From DATJLY01 sp035604615 (lineage in GTDB: Bacteria; Pseudomonadota; Alphaproteobacteria; ATCC43930; CGMCC-115725), in NCBI GenBank assembly GCA_035604615.1, contig DATNID010000028.1:53159-117158 (forward strand): 64,000 nt of DNA, given 5' to 3'. The notes beneath the pieces were generated by a model, which made no database searches, was not told where the DNA came from, and saw only the letters and a list, made by a program, of their open reading frames with translations. Below are positions 41,764 through 50,220 of this stretch, one piece after another. The position numbers were made by a program, and so were the translations under genes. Position 1 is the stretch's first letter, and each line of letters opens with the position of its first letter.

Positions 41764-42903
41764 ATGATGGACAATCAATGGCTGGCCTCGGCGCTGTGGA
41801 TCGCGCTCGCGCTCGCGGCCGCCCTCGTCTCGATCTGGACCTCGGTGTCGGTGGCGTTGACCGAGATCGTGGTCGGCGCCGTCGCCGGCAACATCGTCGC
41901 GATGACCTTGACGCCGTGGATCAACTACATCGCCGGCTTCGGCGCGATCCTTCTGACCTTCCTCGCCGGCACCGAGATCGATCCCAAGGTGGTGCGCAAG
42001 CATTTCGGCGCCAGCATGAGCATCGGCGTCATGGGCTTCGTCGCGCCCTATCTCGGCTGCATGCTGGGCGCGCGCTATGGCTTGGGCTGGCCTTGGCCGC
42101 AGGCGCAGATCGCCGGCATCTCGCTGTCGACGACCTCGGTCGCGGTGGTCTACGCGGTGATGATCGAAACGGGGTTCAACAAGAGCGAGCTCGGCAAGAT
42201 CATCCTCGCCGCCTGCTTCGTCAACGATCTCGGCACGGTGCTGGCGCTGGGCCTGGTCTTCGCCAACTACAACGGATGGCTCGCGCTCTTCGCGGTCGGC
42301 ACGGTCGCGGTCCTCGCGGTGCTGCCGTGGACGGCCAAGCGCTTCTTCGCCTATGTCGGAACCCGCGTCAGCGAGCCCGAGATCAAGTTCGTGCTGGTGG
42401 TGCTGTTCGGCCTCGGCGGGCTCGCCAACCTGGCCAAGAGCGAGGCGGTGCTGCCGGCCTATCTCGTCGGCATGGTTCTGGCGCCGCTGTTCCTCGCCAA
42501 CCGTGCGCTCCAGAACCGCATCCGCGTCATCGCCTTCGCCTTCCTGACGCCGTTCTATTTCCTCAAGGCGGGGTCGCTCATTGAGGCGCACGCGCTGGTG
42601 CAATCGGCGGGCCTCATCGTGCTCTTCCTCGCCATCAAGATGGCGACCAAGTTCGTCGGCATCCTGCCGCTGACGCGATACTTCAAGTTCGCGCCGCGCG
42701 ACGGCATGTACACGACCCTGCTGATGTCGACGGGCCTGACCTTCGGCAGCATCTCGGCGCTGTTCGGCCTGACCAACCACATCATCGACCAGGAGCAATA
42801 CACCATCCTCTTGACCGCGGTGATCGGCAGCGCCGTGGTGCCGACCCTGATCGCGCAGGCCTGGTTCCAGCCGAATTTCACGCCGCTCGAGGAGGATGCC
42901 TAG
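41764..42903 (+). CDS. CPA-type cation/proton antiporter under fluoride control
   Basis: A 379-residue protein with about 12 TM helices. IAGFGAILLTFLAGTEIDPKV, ISLSTTSVAVVYAVM, CFVNDLGTVLALGL (ND motif, transport site) and FYFLKAGSLIE place it in the CPA2/KefB-like antiporters. It lies behind a fluoride riboswitch and terminator, and Na+/H+ antiporters are an established gene class under such switches, so it probably helps remove fluoride-associated protons or ions. GGAGGAGC precedes the two adjacent ATG codons at 41764 and 41767. No crcB or eriC-F gene is seen. Confidence 0.88.
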   Translation: MMDNQWLASALWIALALAAALVSIWTSVSVALTEIVVGAVAGNIVAMTLTPWINYIAGFGAILLTFLAGTEIDPKVVRKHFGASMSIGVMGFVAPYLGCMLGARYGLGWPWPQAQIAGISLSTTSVAVVYAVMIETGFNKSELGKIILAACFVNDLGTVLALGLVFANYNGWLALFAVGTVAVLAVLPWTAKRFFAYVGTRVSEPEIKFVLVVLFGLGGLANLAKSEAVLPAYLVGMVLAPLFLANRALQNRIRVIAFAFLTPFYFLKAGSLIEAHALVQSAGLIVLFLAIKMATKFVGILPLTRYFKFAPRDGMYTTLLMSTGLTFGSISALFGLTNHIIDQEQYTILLTAVIGSAVVPTLIAQAWFQPNFTPLEEDA

Positions 42904-42905
42904 CT

Positions 42906-44105
42906 CTAGGCCGTCGCCTCTTCCGCCACGGGCACGCGCGTCACCACGTGCGCCTGGAGCGCCGGGAGCACCTCGCGGGCGAAGCGCCGCACCTGCTCGA
43001 TATACATCTCCTGCGGCAAGGCGCCGGCGTTGAGCGTGACCTGGATGGTGTTGGCGCCGGCGCGGTCGACGATGGCGATGATGCGCTCGATCACTTCCTT
43101 GGGCGTGCCCCAGGCGAGCCGGTCGGCCATCCGCGCCACGTCGTCGAGCGTCATGTTGCGGAAATCGGCGCGCGCGCGCTCGACCTCGCGCAGGTTCTCG
43201 GGCCGCACATAGTCGATCGATTGGCTCGACATGTAGCCCGCCGCCTGGCCGAGGCTCGTTTCGGTGAAGTTGCCGTGGCTGAAGAGGGTGCGGTTGAAAT
43301 AGAGAAAATAGGGCCCGTATTCCTTGATCGCCTGCGCCTTGCTATCGGCGATGTAGGCGCCGATGCCGAGCGAGAGATGATCGGGCGTGATGCGGTGGCC
43401 GTTGCGCGCGAGGCACTTGGCGAAATAGCGGATCATGTCCTCCTGCAAGCCGCCGGGGCGCAATCCTGGCGTGATGACGATGTCGTTCTTGCCGGCGAAC
43501 TCGATCGACTCCTTGCTGCCGGTGACCGGTATCCACACCGGCGGGCGCGGGCGCTGCACCGGCCGGGGCCACAGCGCCACGTCCTTGTAGGACCAGAACT
43601 TGCCGCTGTAGGAGAAGATCTCCTCGGTCCAGGCGCGGGTGATGATCTCGTAGGCTTCCTCGAAGCGCGCTCGCGATTCGGCGAGCGGCACGTTGTGGAC
43701 CTGATACTCGCGCGGGATGCCGCGGGCGAAGCCCGAGACCAGGCGTCCCCCGGACATGCAATCGATCATGGCGAGCTCTTCGGCGAGGCGCAGCGGCTCG
43801 TGCAGCGGCAGGAGATTGCCGTAGATCAGGAGCTTCGCCCGCTTGGTGCGCTGCGCCGCGGCCGACGCCATGAGGTTGGGCGAGTTCATCAGCCCGTAAG
43901 GCGAGCAGTGGTGCTCGTTGAAGCCGATCCCGTCGAAACCGAGCCGGTCGGCCTCTTCCCACGCCGTCAAATGCTCCTCGTATGTCCGCACCGCGACGTC
44001 GGACTTGAAATGCTTGCTGGGCAGCGGATAGGGCAGCTCGGTGCCGACCTTCAGATGCTCGAGCTGTTCGCCATAGGCCAGCAAGTCGAATAGGAAGACT
44101 CTCAT
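42906..44105 (-). CDS. LLM-class flavin-dependent oxidoreductase (luciferase-like)
   Basis: A 399-residue bacterial-luciferase-type TIM-barrel monooxygenase. Typical segments are WEEADRLGFDGIGFNEHH, YGNLLPLHEPLRLAEELAMIDCMSGGRLVSGFARG and PVWIPVTGSKESIEFAGKN. The family uses FMNH2 and oxygen; the substrate is unknown. It is a single gene, convergent with the antiporter gene (two-base gap). Confidence 0.88.
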   Translation of the reverse strand: MRVFLFDLLAYGEQLEHLKVGTELPYPLPSKHFKSDVAVRTYEEHLTAWEEADRLGFDGIGFNEHHCSPYGLMNSPNLMASAAAQRTKRAKLLIYGNLLPLHEPLRLAEELAMIDCMSGGRLVSGFARGIPREYQVHNVPLAESRARFEEAYEIITRAWTEEIFSYSGKFWSYKDVALWPRPVQRPRPPVWIPVTGSKESIEFAGKNDIVITPGLRPGGLQEDMIRYFAKCLARNGHRITPDHLSLGIGAYIADSKAQAIKEYGPYFLYFNRTLFSHGNFTETSLGQAAGYMSSQSIDYVRPENLREVERARADFRNMTLDDVARMADRLAWGTPKEVIERIIAIVDRAGANTIQVTLNAGALPQEMYIEQVRRFAREVLPALQAHVVTRVPVAEEATA

Positions 44106-44245
44106 CGCGCCGCTCCGCCGTCGGTCAGGGATCGACGCCTACCATGGGGCATCGGCACGGGGATCGGCAAGCCCGGGGTGGCGCGGTGCCCCGGTCGCGC
44201 GTTTGCGCGATCGAGGATTCACGATGGATTTGGACGGAACGGGGT

Positions 44246-44321
44246 TGGTGGAGCCGAGGGGGATCGAACCCCTGACCTCGACAGTGCGAACGTCGCGCTC
44301 TCCCATCTGAGCTACGGCCCC
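44246..44321 (-). tRNA. tRNA-Ala, anticodon CGC
   Basis: A 76-nt cloverleaf with encoded CCA. Acceptor GGGGCCG pairs with CGGCTCC, including the G3-U70 pair that identifies alanine tRNA. The D stem is GCTC/GAGC, the anticodon stem CGACG/TGTCG with loop TTCGCAC (anticodon CGC), the T stem AGGGG/CCCCT with loop TTCGATC, and the discriminator is A. It would read GCG, a very common codon here. Confidence 0.97.
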
Positions 44322-44333
44322 GACCGGGCGCGG

Positions 44334-44362
44334 ACTATGGGTGGAGGGCGCGCATCCGTCAA
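44334..44362 (-). promoter_or_regulatory. predicted promoter of tRNA-Ala
   Basis: On the minus strand TTGACG (44362-44357), 17 bases, then CATAGT (44339-44334). The end of the -10 lies 12 bases before the tRNA 5' end, as expected for a short tRNA leader. The -10 form resembles that of the arg promoter. Confidence 0.6.
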
Positions 44363-44437
44363 GTCGGGGGCCCCTGTTCTTGCACCCCTTTGGGGCAGCG
44401 GCTAGGGTAGCCGGCCTTCCGGAGGAGCCATAAAAAG

Positions 44438-44743
44438 ATGGGCGGTTTCCTGGTGCCGGTCATCGACGTCGTGATCGCGCTCCTCAATCTTTATTGGTGG
44501 GTCATCATCATCGCCGCGGTGGCGAGCTGGCTGATCGCGTTCGGCGTCATCAACACCTACAACCGCACCGTCGCCCGCGTGCTCGACGTGCTCTACCGCC
44601 TGACCGAGCCGGCGCTGCGGCCCATTCGCCAGTTCCTGCCGAATTTCGGCGGCATCGACATCTCGCCGGTGATCCTGCTGCTGATCATCTGGCTGATCGA
44701 GCGCGAGCTGATCCAGACCGAATATTATTTCTTCCGCCAATGA
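44438..44743 (+). CDS. YggT family integral membrane protein
   Basis: A 101-residue protein with two YggT-type hydrophobic hairpins and the NTYNRTVARVLDVLYRLTEP segment, then PNFGGIDISPVILLLII. YggT proteins are linked to osmotic or potassium-related stress and to septum-proximal membrane functions, without a proven activity. GGAGG lies 15 bases upstream. The stop overlaps the folD start (ATGA), indicating coupling. Confidence 0.88.
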   Translation: MGGFLVPVIDVVIALLNLYWWVIIIAAVASWLIAFGVINTYNRTVARVLDVLYRLTEPALRPIRQFLPNFGGIDISPVILLLIIWLIERELIQTEYYFFRQ

Positions 44744-45624
44744 CCGCGCGCCTCATCGACGGCAAGGCACATGCCGCCTCCTTGCGCGCCGTGATCGCTG
44801 CGGCCGCCGCCGACGCGAAGTCGCGCCACGCCATCGTGCCCGGGCTCGCCGCCGTGCTGGTGGGCGACGATCCGGCGAGCGATGTCTATGTCCGCAGCAA
44901 GGGCAAGGCGACCAAGGAAGCGGGGCTGGCGAGCTTCGAGCACCGCCTGCCCGCATCGACCAGCGAGGCCGAGCTGCTCGCGCTCGTCGCGCGCCTTAAC
45001 GCCGACCAGGCGGTCGACGGCATCCTGGTGCAGCTGCCGCTGCCCAGGCAGATAGATCCGCAGCGCGTCATCGAGGCGATCGATCCGGCCAAGGACGTCG
45101 ACGGATTTCACCCGCGCAATGTGGGCGCGCTGTGGAGCGGCGGCGCGGCGCTGGTGCCGTGTACGCCTTATGGCTGCCTTTTGCTTTTGCGCGCGAGCCT
45201 GGGGGCGCTGGCCGGGGCCGAGGCGGTGGTGATCGGCCGCTCCAACATCGTGGGCAAACCGGTGGCGGCGCTGCTGCTGGCCGAACATTGCACCGTCACT
45301 TTGGCTCATTCGCGTACCCGCGACCTACCCGCCGTGGCGCGCCGCGCCGACATCCTGGTCGCCGCCGCGGGCCGCGCCGAGATGGTGCGCGGCGCCTGGA
45401 TCAAGCCGGGCGCGACCGTGATCGATGTCGGCATCAACCGCATTGCCGGCGAGGGCGGCAAGAGCCGGCTCGTGGGCGATGTCGCCTTCGCCGAGGCCGA
45501 GGCCGTCGCGGGCGCGATCACGCCGGTTCCGGGCGGGGTCGGGCCGATGACCATCGCCTGCCTGCTGCGCAACACCCTGGTCGCGGCGTGCCGCCGCCGC
45601 GGTCTCCCCGCCCCCGCGCTCTGA
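44740..45624 (+). CDS. folD: bifunctional methylene-THF dehydrogenase/cyclohydrolase
   Basis: A 294-residue enzyme interconverting 5,10-methylene-, methenyl- and 10-formyl-tetrahydrofolate. The catalytic Lys is in YVRSKGKATKEAG, QLPLPRQID is the substrate motif, VIGRSNIVGKPVAALLL is the NADP site, and ITPVPGGVGPMT ends the core. It is coupled to yggT by a four-base ATGA overlap and convergent with the CoA-transferase gene (four-base gap). Confidence 0.95.
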   Translation: MTARLIDGKAHAASLRAVIAAAAADAKSRHAIVPGLAAVLVGDDPASDVYVRSKGKATKEAGLASFEHRLPASTSEAELLALVARLNADQAVDGILVQLPLPRQIDPQRVIEAIDPAKDVDGFHPRNVGALWSGGAALVPCTPYGCLLLLRASLGALAGAEAVVIGRSNIVGKPVAALLLAEHCTVTLAHSRTRDLPAVARRADILVAAAGRAEMVRGAWIKPGATVIDVGINRIAGEGGKSRLVGDVAFAEAEAVAGAITPVPGGVGPMTIACLLRNTLVAACRRRGLPAPAL

Positions 45625-45628
45625 CCGC

Positions 45629-46744
45629 TCAAGCGTCGTCGAGAAGCCCGTTCGCCTCGCCCAGCGCGGGTGCCTGCGCGTCGCCCGGCGCGGCGCGGAA
45701 TTCCGGCGCCACCGGTACGGGAATGGCGGCAATGCGGCCGTCGGCGCTCGCGAGGCCCCAATCGAACAGACCGCGCGCCGCGAAATGCGGGTCGCGCATC
45801 GCCTCCTCAAGCGTCGCCGCGATCGAGCAGCACAAATCCTTGCCGGCGAAGCGGCGGCGCCATTCGGCAGCGGGCACGGCGCGGATCAGAGCCGCGACGG
45901 CGTCCTTCGTCGCGCCCGGGTCGCGCGCATCCTCGCGCAAGGCGGGCGCCAAGCCGATCTCGTCGCAGAAATTGGCCCAGAACCGGTCCTCGAGCGGCGC
46001 CGCCGCGACGAAGCGATCGTCCGCCGTGCGATAGATCTGGTAGCGCGGCGAGCCGCCGGTGACGAGCCCACCGCCCGGACGCGGCCACGCGCCGGCGACC
46101 TGCCCGTTGCCCATCGCCCAGTACATCCAGGCGAAAAGGTTGTCCGACATCGACACGTCGAGGCGGCAGCCTTCGCCGGTCGCGGCGCGGCGCTGCAGCG
46201 CCAGGAGGATGTTGATCACCGCGGGATAGGCGCCGCCGCCGATATCGGCGATGAGTGCCGGCGGCAGCACCGGCGTGCCGTCCGCGCCCGCCGAGAGCAA
46301 GAGCATGCCGGTGTCAGCGAGATAGTTGAGATCGTGGCCCGCGTCCTGCTCCCGCGTCCCGCCGCTGCCATAGCCGGTGATGGCGCAATAGACGAGCCGC
46401 GGATTGATCGCCTTCAACTGCGCATAGCCGATGCCGAGCCGCTCCATGACGCCGGGCCGGAACTGCTCCACAACCACGTCGGCGCGGCGCAGCAGCGGGT
46501 CGAGACGCGCCAGCGCGCCCGGTTCCTTCAAGTCGATCGCGATGCTGCGCTTGCCGCGATTGAGGAGCGCGAAATTGACGCTGGCGCCGCCGAACTTGGG
46601 GGTGTAGCGGCGCATCTCGTCGCCGCTGCCGAGCCGCTCGATCTTGATGATCTCGGCCCCGGCCTCGGCGAGGATCAAGGTCGCGAGCGGCCCGGGCAGG
46701 AGGGTGCTGAAATCCAGCACCAGGACGCCGTCGAGCGGTCGCAT
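45629..46744 (-). CDS. CaiB/BaiF family CoA-transferase
   Basis: A 371-residue type III CoA-transferase or alpha-methylacyl-CoA racemase homologue. LDFSTLLPGPLATLILAEAGAEIIKIE and the AGHDLNY motif with the conserved Asp are present, and ITGYGSGG and LDVSMSDNLFAWM follow. It either moves CoA between carboxylic acids or epimerises 2-methylacyl-CoA. It is the last gene of a six-gene operon whose spacers are 1-11 bases, with ligase, enoyl-CoA hydratase, acyl-CoA dehydrogenase and a split hydroxyacyl-CoA dehydrogenase. Confidence 0.88.
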   Translation of the reverse strand: MRPLDGVLVLDFSTLLPGPLATLILAEAGAEIIKIERLGSGDEMRRYTPKFGGASVNFALLNRGKRSIAIDLKEPGALARLDPLLRRADVVVEQFRPGVMERLGIGYAQLKAINPRLVYCAITGYGSGGTREQDAGHDLNYLADTGMLLLSAGADGTPVLPPALIADIGGGAYPAVINILLALQRRAATGEGCRLDVSMSDNLFAWMYWAMGNGQVAGAWPRPGGGLVTGGSPRYQIYRTADDRFVAAAPLEDRFWANFCDEIGLAPALREDARDPGATKDAVAALIRAVPAAEWRRRFAGKDLCCSIAATLEEAMRDPHFAARGLFDWGLASADGRIAAIPVPVAPEFRAAPGDAQAPALGEANGLLDDA

Positions 46745-46747
46745 CGC

Positions 46748-47383
46748 CTAATCCTTGCCGCGCAGTTTGCGCTCCTTGGCGACGCGCGCGCGCCGCGCCG
46801 GGGCGTAGGCCGGCTCGCCATAGGCGGCCAAGAGCGCCGCGCTCACGTCGAAATGATGGGCGAGGCCGCTGCGCTCGAGGAGCGCGATCGGGCCCGTCGG
46901 ATAGCCCAGGCCGAGGCGCACCGTGAGATCGAGATCGGCGGCGGTGGCGAGACCCTCGTCGAGCTTGGTCAGCGCAGCGTTGAAATAGGGCCGCACCAGC
47001 CGGTCGATGATGCGTCCGGCGATATCGTTGCAGAGCGCGACCGAGAGTCCCGCCGCGTCGAGAAACGCTTGCGCCGCCGCGAGCGACGAAGCGGATGTAG
47101 CCCCCTGGCGCACGAGTTCCACAAGATCGGAAGGCGGGTCGTCGCCGAGGCGAAAGCGTGCGAAACCTAGGATGTTCGCGGCACCCTCGCCGGCATGGAC
47201 CGCAAGACATTCGGTCCCGAGCTCGATCAGGATCGCTGCCATGCGCCCGGGCGCGTCGATGCCGGCGAGTGCCGCGCCGGCGTCTTCGCCGATGAGGAGC
47301 GCGATGGAGGCATGGTCCCTGGCCGCGTCGAGGAGCGGATGAGGCGCGGGGAACGAGCGGCTGCCGCCGCGTTCGATCAGCAT
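46748..47383 (-). CDS. C-terminal half of a split 3-hydroxyacyl-CoA dehydrogenase
   Basis: A 211-residue protein. The N-terminal part (about 1-100) resembles the reduced Rossmann-like domain found after the catalytic half of PaaH/PaaC-type enzymes (LIERGGSRSFPAPHPLL, ECLAVHAGEGAANILGFARF). The C-terminal part (about 105-200) is a second 3HCDH domain (AGRIIDRLVRPYFNAAL, RLGLGYPTGPIALL). There is no NAD-binding GxGxxG of its own. Together with the upstream 291-residue gene (11-base gap) it recreates the layout of one long PaaH-like enzyme, so the two products probably form a complex. Confidence 0.72.
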   Translation of the reverse strand: MLIERGGSRSFPAPHPLLDAARDHASIALLIGEDAGAALAGIDAPGRMAAILIELGTECLAVHAGEGAANILGFARFRLGDDPPSDLVELVRQGATSASSLAAAQAFLDAAGLSVALCNDIAGRIIDRLVRPYFNAALTKLDEGLATAADLDLTVRLGLGYPTGPIALLERSGLAHHFDVSAALLAAYGEPAYAPARRARVAKERKLRGKD

Positions 47384-47394
47384 GTCGTTTTCCC

Positions 47395-48270
47395 TTACCC
47401 GCCGAACATCGCGTCGCGCTCGTAGCGGTAGAATCCTTGGCCCGTCTTGCGGCCGAGGTAACCCGCGGCGATCATGCGGCGCACCAGCGGCGGACAGGCG
47501 GCGCGCGGGTCGTTGGTCCGGCCGTGCAGCGCCTCGCACAGCAGGAGCTGCGTGTCGAGTCCAACGAGGTCGATGAGCGCGAGCGGCCCCATCGGATAGC
47601 CCAGGCCGCGCTGCACCGCGCGGTCGATGTCGGCGGGCTCGGCGACGCCCGTCTCGACCAGCCGGATCGCGTCGTTGTTGAACGGCACCAAGAGCGCGTT
47701 GAGGATGAAGCCGGGTCGGTCCTTGGTCTTGACCGGCCGCTGCCCCATCGCCTCGCAGAAGCGCCAGGCGGCGTCGAACGAATGATCGCTGGTCTTGAGG
47801 CCGGGCGACATCTCCACCAGCTTCATCAGCGGCGCGGGCAGGCAGAAATGCATGCCGACGAAGCGATCCTCGCGCCCCGAGCCGGCGGCGATCTCGGTGA
47901 TCGACAAGGTCGAGGTGTTGGAGGCGAAGAGCGCGTGCGGTCCGCACACCGCGTCGAGCTTGGCGAACACCGCGTGCTTGACCGCCAGATCTTCGAACAC
48001 CGCCTCGATCACGATGTCGCACGGCGCCATGTCCTCGATCCGGGTCGTCGAGACGGTATCGCCGAGAATCCGCTCGACCTCGCCCGCCTTGAGCCGGCCG
48101 CGCTCGACCGAGCGCTGGAGGAAGCCCTCGCTCTGGCGCCGCGCACGGTCGAGCGTGTCCCGGCTTTGATCGAGCACGATGGTGCGGAAGCCGGCGCGCG
48201 CGGCGACGAGGGCGATGCCCGCACCCATCGTGCCGCTGCCGGCGACGCCGACCGTCGCGATCTCCGCCAT
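47395..48270 (-). CDS. 3-hydroxyacyl-CoA (3-hydroxybutyryl-CoA) dehydrogenase
   Basis: A 291-residue NAD(P)-dependent enzyme. The dinucleotide loop GVAGSGTMGAGIA is at residues 8-20, the catalytic His and Glu are in GMHFCLPAPLMKLVEM and the conserved Asn in LVPFNNDAIRLVE; GLGYPMGPLALIDLVGLD is the 3HCDH domain. It catalyses 3-hydroxyacyl-CoA oxidation in beta-oxidation or polyester metabolism. It lies three bases after the acyl-CoA dehydrogenase gene and 11 bases before the C-terminal-type partner. Confidence 0.9.
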   Translation of the reverse strand: MAEIATVGVAGSGTMGAGIALVAARAGFRTIVLDQSRDTLDRARRQSEGFLQRSVERGRLKAGEVERILGDTVSTTRIEDMAPCDIVIEAVFEDLAVKHAVFAKLDAVCGPHALFASNTSTLSITEIAAGSGREDRFVGMHFCLPAPLMKLVEMSPGLKTSDHSFDAAWRFCEAMGQRPVKTKDRPGFILNALLVPFNNDAIRLVETGVAEPADIDRAVQRGLGYPMGPLALIDLVGLDTQLLLCEALHGRTNDPRAACPPLVRRMIAAGYLGRKTGQGFYRYERDAMFGG

Positions 48271-48273
48271 CCG

Positions 48274-49449
48274 TTAGCGCTCCATGAAGCTGCGGCCGAT
48301 GAACTGGCGGTGGATCTGGTTGGTGCCTTCCCAGATCTGCGTCACCTTGGCGTCGCGGAACAGCCGCTCGACCCGGAAATCCTTGCAGTAGCCATAGCCG
48401 CCGAAGAGCTGCACGGCGTCGGTCGCGATCCGCATGGCGACGTCCGAGGCGCGCAGCTTGAGCATCGAGGCCTCGACCGCGAAATCCGCGGCGCCCGCAT
48501 CGACCAGCCCGCCCACGTGCCACAGGAACGCCTCGGCAAGCGCCAGATCGGTCGCCATGTCGGCGAGCAGGAACTGGATGCCCTGGTGCTCGACGATGCG
48601 GCGCCCGCCTTGGCTGCGCTCGTTGACGTAGCGCACGGCATCCATGAAGGCGCTGCGCGCGATGCCCAGCGCATGCGCCGCGACGCTCGGGCGCGAGGTG
48701 TTGAGCGAGGCGAGCAAAATTTTCAGCCCTGCGCCCGGCGCAACCAGCAGGTTCGCGCGCGGCACGCGGCACTCCTCGAAGGCGAGCGCCGCGGTCGAGG
48801 ACGCGCGGTGGCCGAGCTTGTCCTCGGTGCGCAGAACGCTCAGGCCCTTGGCGCCCTTCTCGATCACCAGCGCCGAGAGGGCGGCGCGCGGGTCATCGAT
48901 CCCGGCCCATTTGCCGAACACGAGAAAGAGGTCGGCCACGTCGCCGTTGGTGATGAAGCTCTTGGTGCCGCTGACCACGATGTCGTCGCCGGACTGTGTA
49001 AAGCGGGTGCGCATCGCGGTTGCGTCGGAGCCCGCCTCGGGCTCGGTGATGGCGAGCGCGGCGAGCCCGCCGGCGGCGATGCGCGGCAGGAGGCGCGATT
49101 TCTGCTCCGCGGTGGCGAAATCGATCACCGGCTTCATAGCGTGGAAATTGGTCGCCCAGATGATCCCGGTCGAGGCGCAGGCTTCGCTCAAAGCGCGCAC
49201 CGCGGCGAGATAGGCGACATAGGAGAGCGGCTGCCCGCCATAGTTCTCGGGCACGAACATCGCGTTGAGGCCGAGCGCGTTGATGGCGGCGACGTTGTCG
49301 TGCGGGAATTCGCCGCTGCGGTCGTAATGCTCGGCGCGCGGCGCGATGCGCGCGGCAGCCAGCGCGCGCACGCTGTCGAGCAGCATCGCTTCCTCCGGCG
49401 CGAGCGGGATCGCCGCGTCGAGCCGGTCGAAAACGTTCGTCCGCGCCAT
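48274..49449 (-). CDS. acyl-CoA dehydrogenase
   Basis: A 391-residue FAD enzyme that introduces the alpha-beta double bond. AITEPEAGSDATAMRTRFT binds FAD; GGYGYCKDFRVERLFRDAK and TQIWEGTNQIHRQFIGRS are the C-terminal signatures, the latter with the likely catalytic Glu. The chain specificity cannot be told. It is the third gene of the operon, two bases after the enoyl-CoA hydratase gene. Confidence 0.92.
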   Translation of the reverse strand: MARTNVFDRLDAAIPLAPEEAMLLDSVRALAAARIAPRAEHYDRSGEFPHDNVAAINALGLNAMFVPENYGGQPLSYVAYLAAVRALSEACASTGIIWATNFHAMKPVIDFATAEQKSRLLPRIAAGGLAALAITEPEAGSDATAMRTRFTQSGDDIVVSGTKSFITNGDVADLFLVFGKWAGIDDPRAALSALVIEKGAKGLSVLRTEDKLGHRASSTAALAFEECRVPRANLLVAPGAGLKILLASLNTSRPSVAAHALGIARSAFMDAVRYVNERSQGGRRIVEHQGIQFLLADMATDLALAEAFLWHVGGLVDAGAADFAVEASMLKLRASDVAMRIATDAVQLFGGYGYCKDFRVERLFRDAKVTQIWEGTNQIHRQFIGRSFMER

Positions 49450-49451
49450 TT

Positions 49452-50219
49452 TCAGCGATCCTCGAAGCGCGGCTTGCGCTTCTCGAGGAAGGCGCGGAGC
49501 CCCTCCTCGGCATCATGCGTGCGATAGGCCAAGGTCGAGAGCTGCGCCTCGATCTTCAAGCCTTCGGCCAAAGGCACCGCGCCGGCGCTCCGCACGGCCT
49601 CGCGCGCGAAGCCCAGTGCCGGCAAACCGTGCTGCGTCATCTCGCGCGCGAACGCCATGCCCCCGTCGACCGGATCGCCGTCGATCAGGCGGTTGACGAG
49701 GCCGATGCGCAGCGCTTCCTCGGCATCGATCATGCGGCCCGACAGGATCAGCTCGAGCGCGCGCGCCTCGCCGACGAGGCGCGGCAGGCGCTGCGTGCCG
49801 CCATAGCCGGGAATGAGGCCGAGCTTGATCTCCGGCAATCCCATTCGCGCATTCCGGGTCGCAAGGCGGAAAGTGCAGGCGAGCGCCAGTTCGAGCCCGC
49901 CGCCGAGGGCGAGCCCGTTGACCAGCGCCACCGAGAAGATCGGCAGCTGGTCGAGCTTGGCGAAGATCGCTTGGCCCTGCTCCGCGGCGCGCTTGTCGTC
50001 GGCGAGAGCGCGGCCCGTCAGCTCCTTGATGTCGGCGCCGGCGCAGAATGCCTTGTCGCCCGCGCCGGTGACGAGGAGCGCGCGAGCGCCGCTCGCGGCC
50101 GCGTCGTCGAAAGCGGTAGCGAGCTCGCCCAGGATGGAGGCGGAAAGCGCGTTCAAGGCTTCGGGCCGATCGAGCGTGACGAGCGCGAACTCCTCCTTCC
50201 TGCTCAGTCTCACCGCCAT
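49452..50219 (-). CDS. enoyl-CoA hydratase/isomerase family protein
   Basis: A 255-residue crotonase-fold enzyme. AGADIKEL gives the first oxyanion-hole segment, NGLALGGGLELALACTF the second with the first Glu, and LPEIKLGLIPGYGGTQRLPR carries the second catalytic Glu, so hydratase activity is likely. It is second in the operon, one base after the ligase gene. Confidence 0.92.
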   Translation of the reverse strand: MAVRLSRKEEFALVTLDRPEALNALSASILGELATAFDDAAASGARALLVTGAGDKAFCAGADIKELTGRALADDKRAAEQGQAIFAKLDQLPIFSVALVNGLALGGGLELALACTFRLATRNARMGLPEIKLGLIPGYGGTQRLPRLVGEARALELILSGRMIDAEEALRIGLVNRLIDGDPVDGGMAFAREMTQHGLPALGFAREAVRSAGAVPLAEGLKIEAQLSTLAYRTHDAEEGLRAFLEKRKPRFEDR

Positions 50220-50220
50220 G

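Noticed and set aside
44178..44405. A 75-codon open frame over the tRNA gene.
   Set aside because: It translates the reverse of the tRNA (GGAEGDRTPDL type), a well-known false protein.
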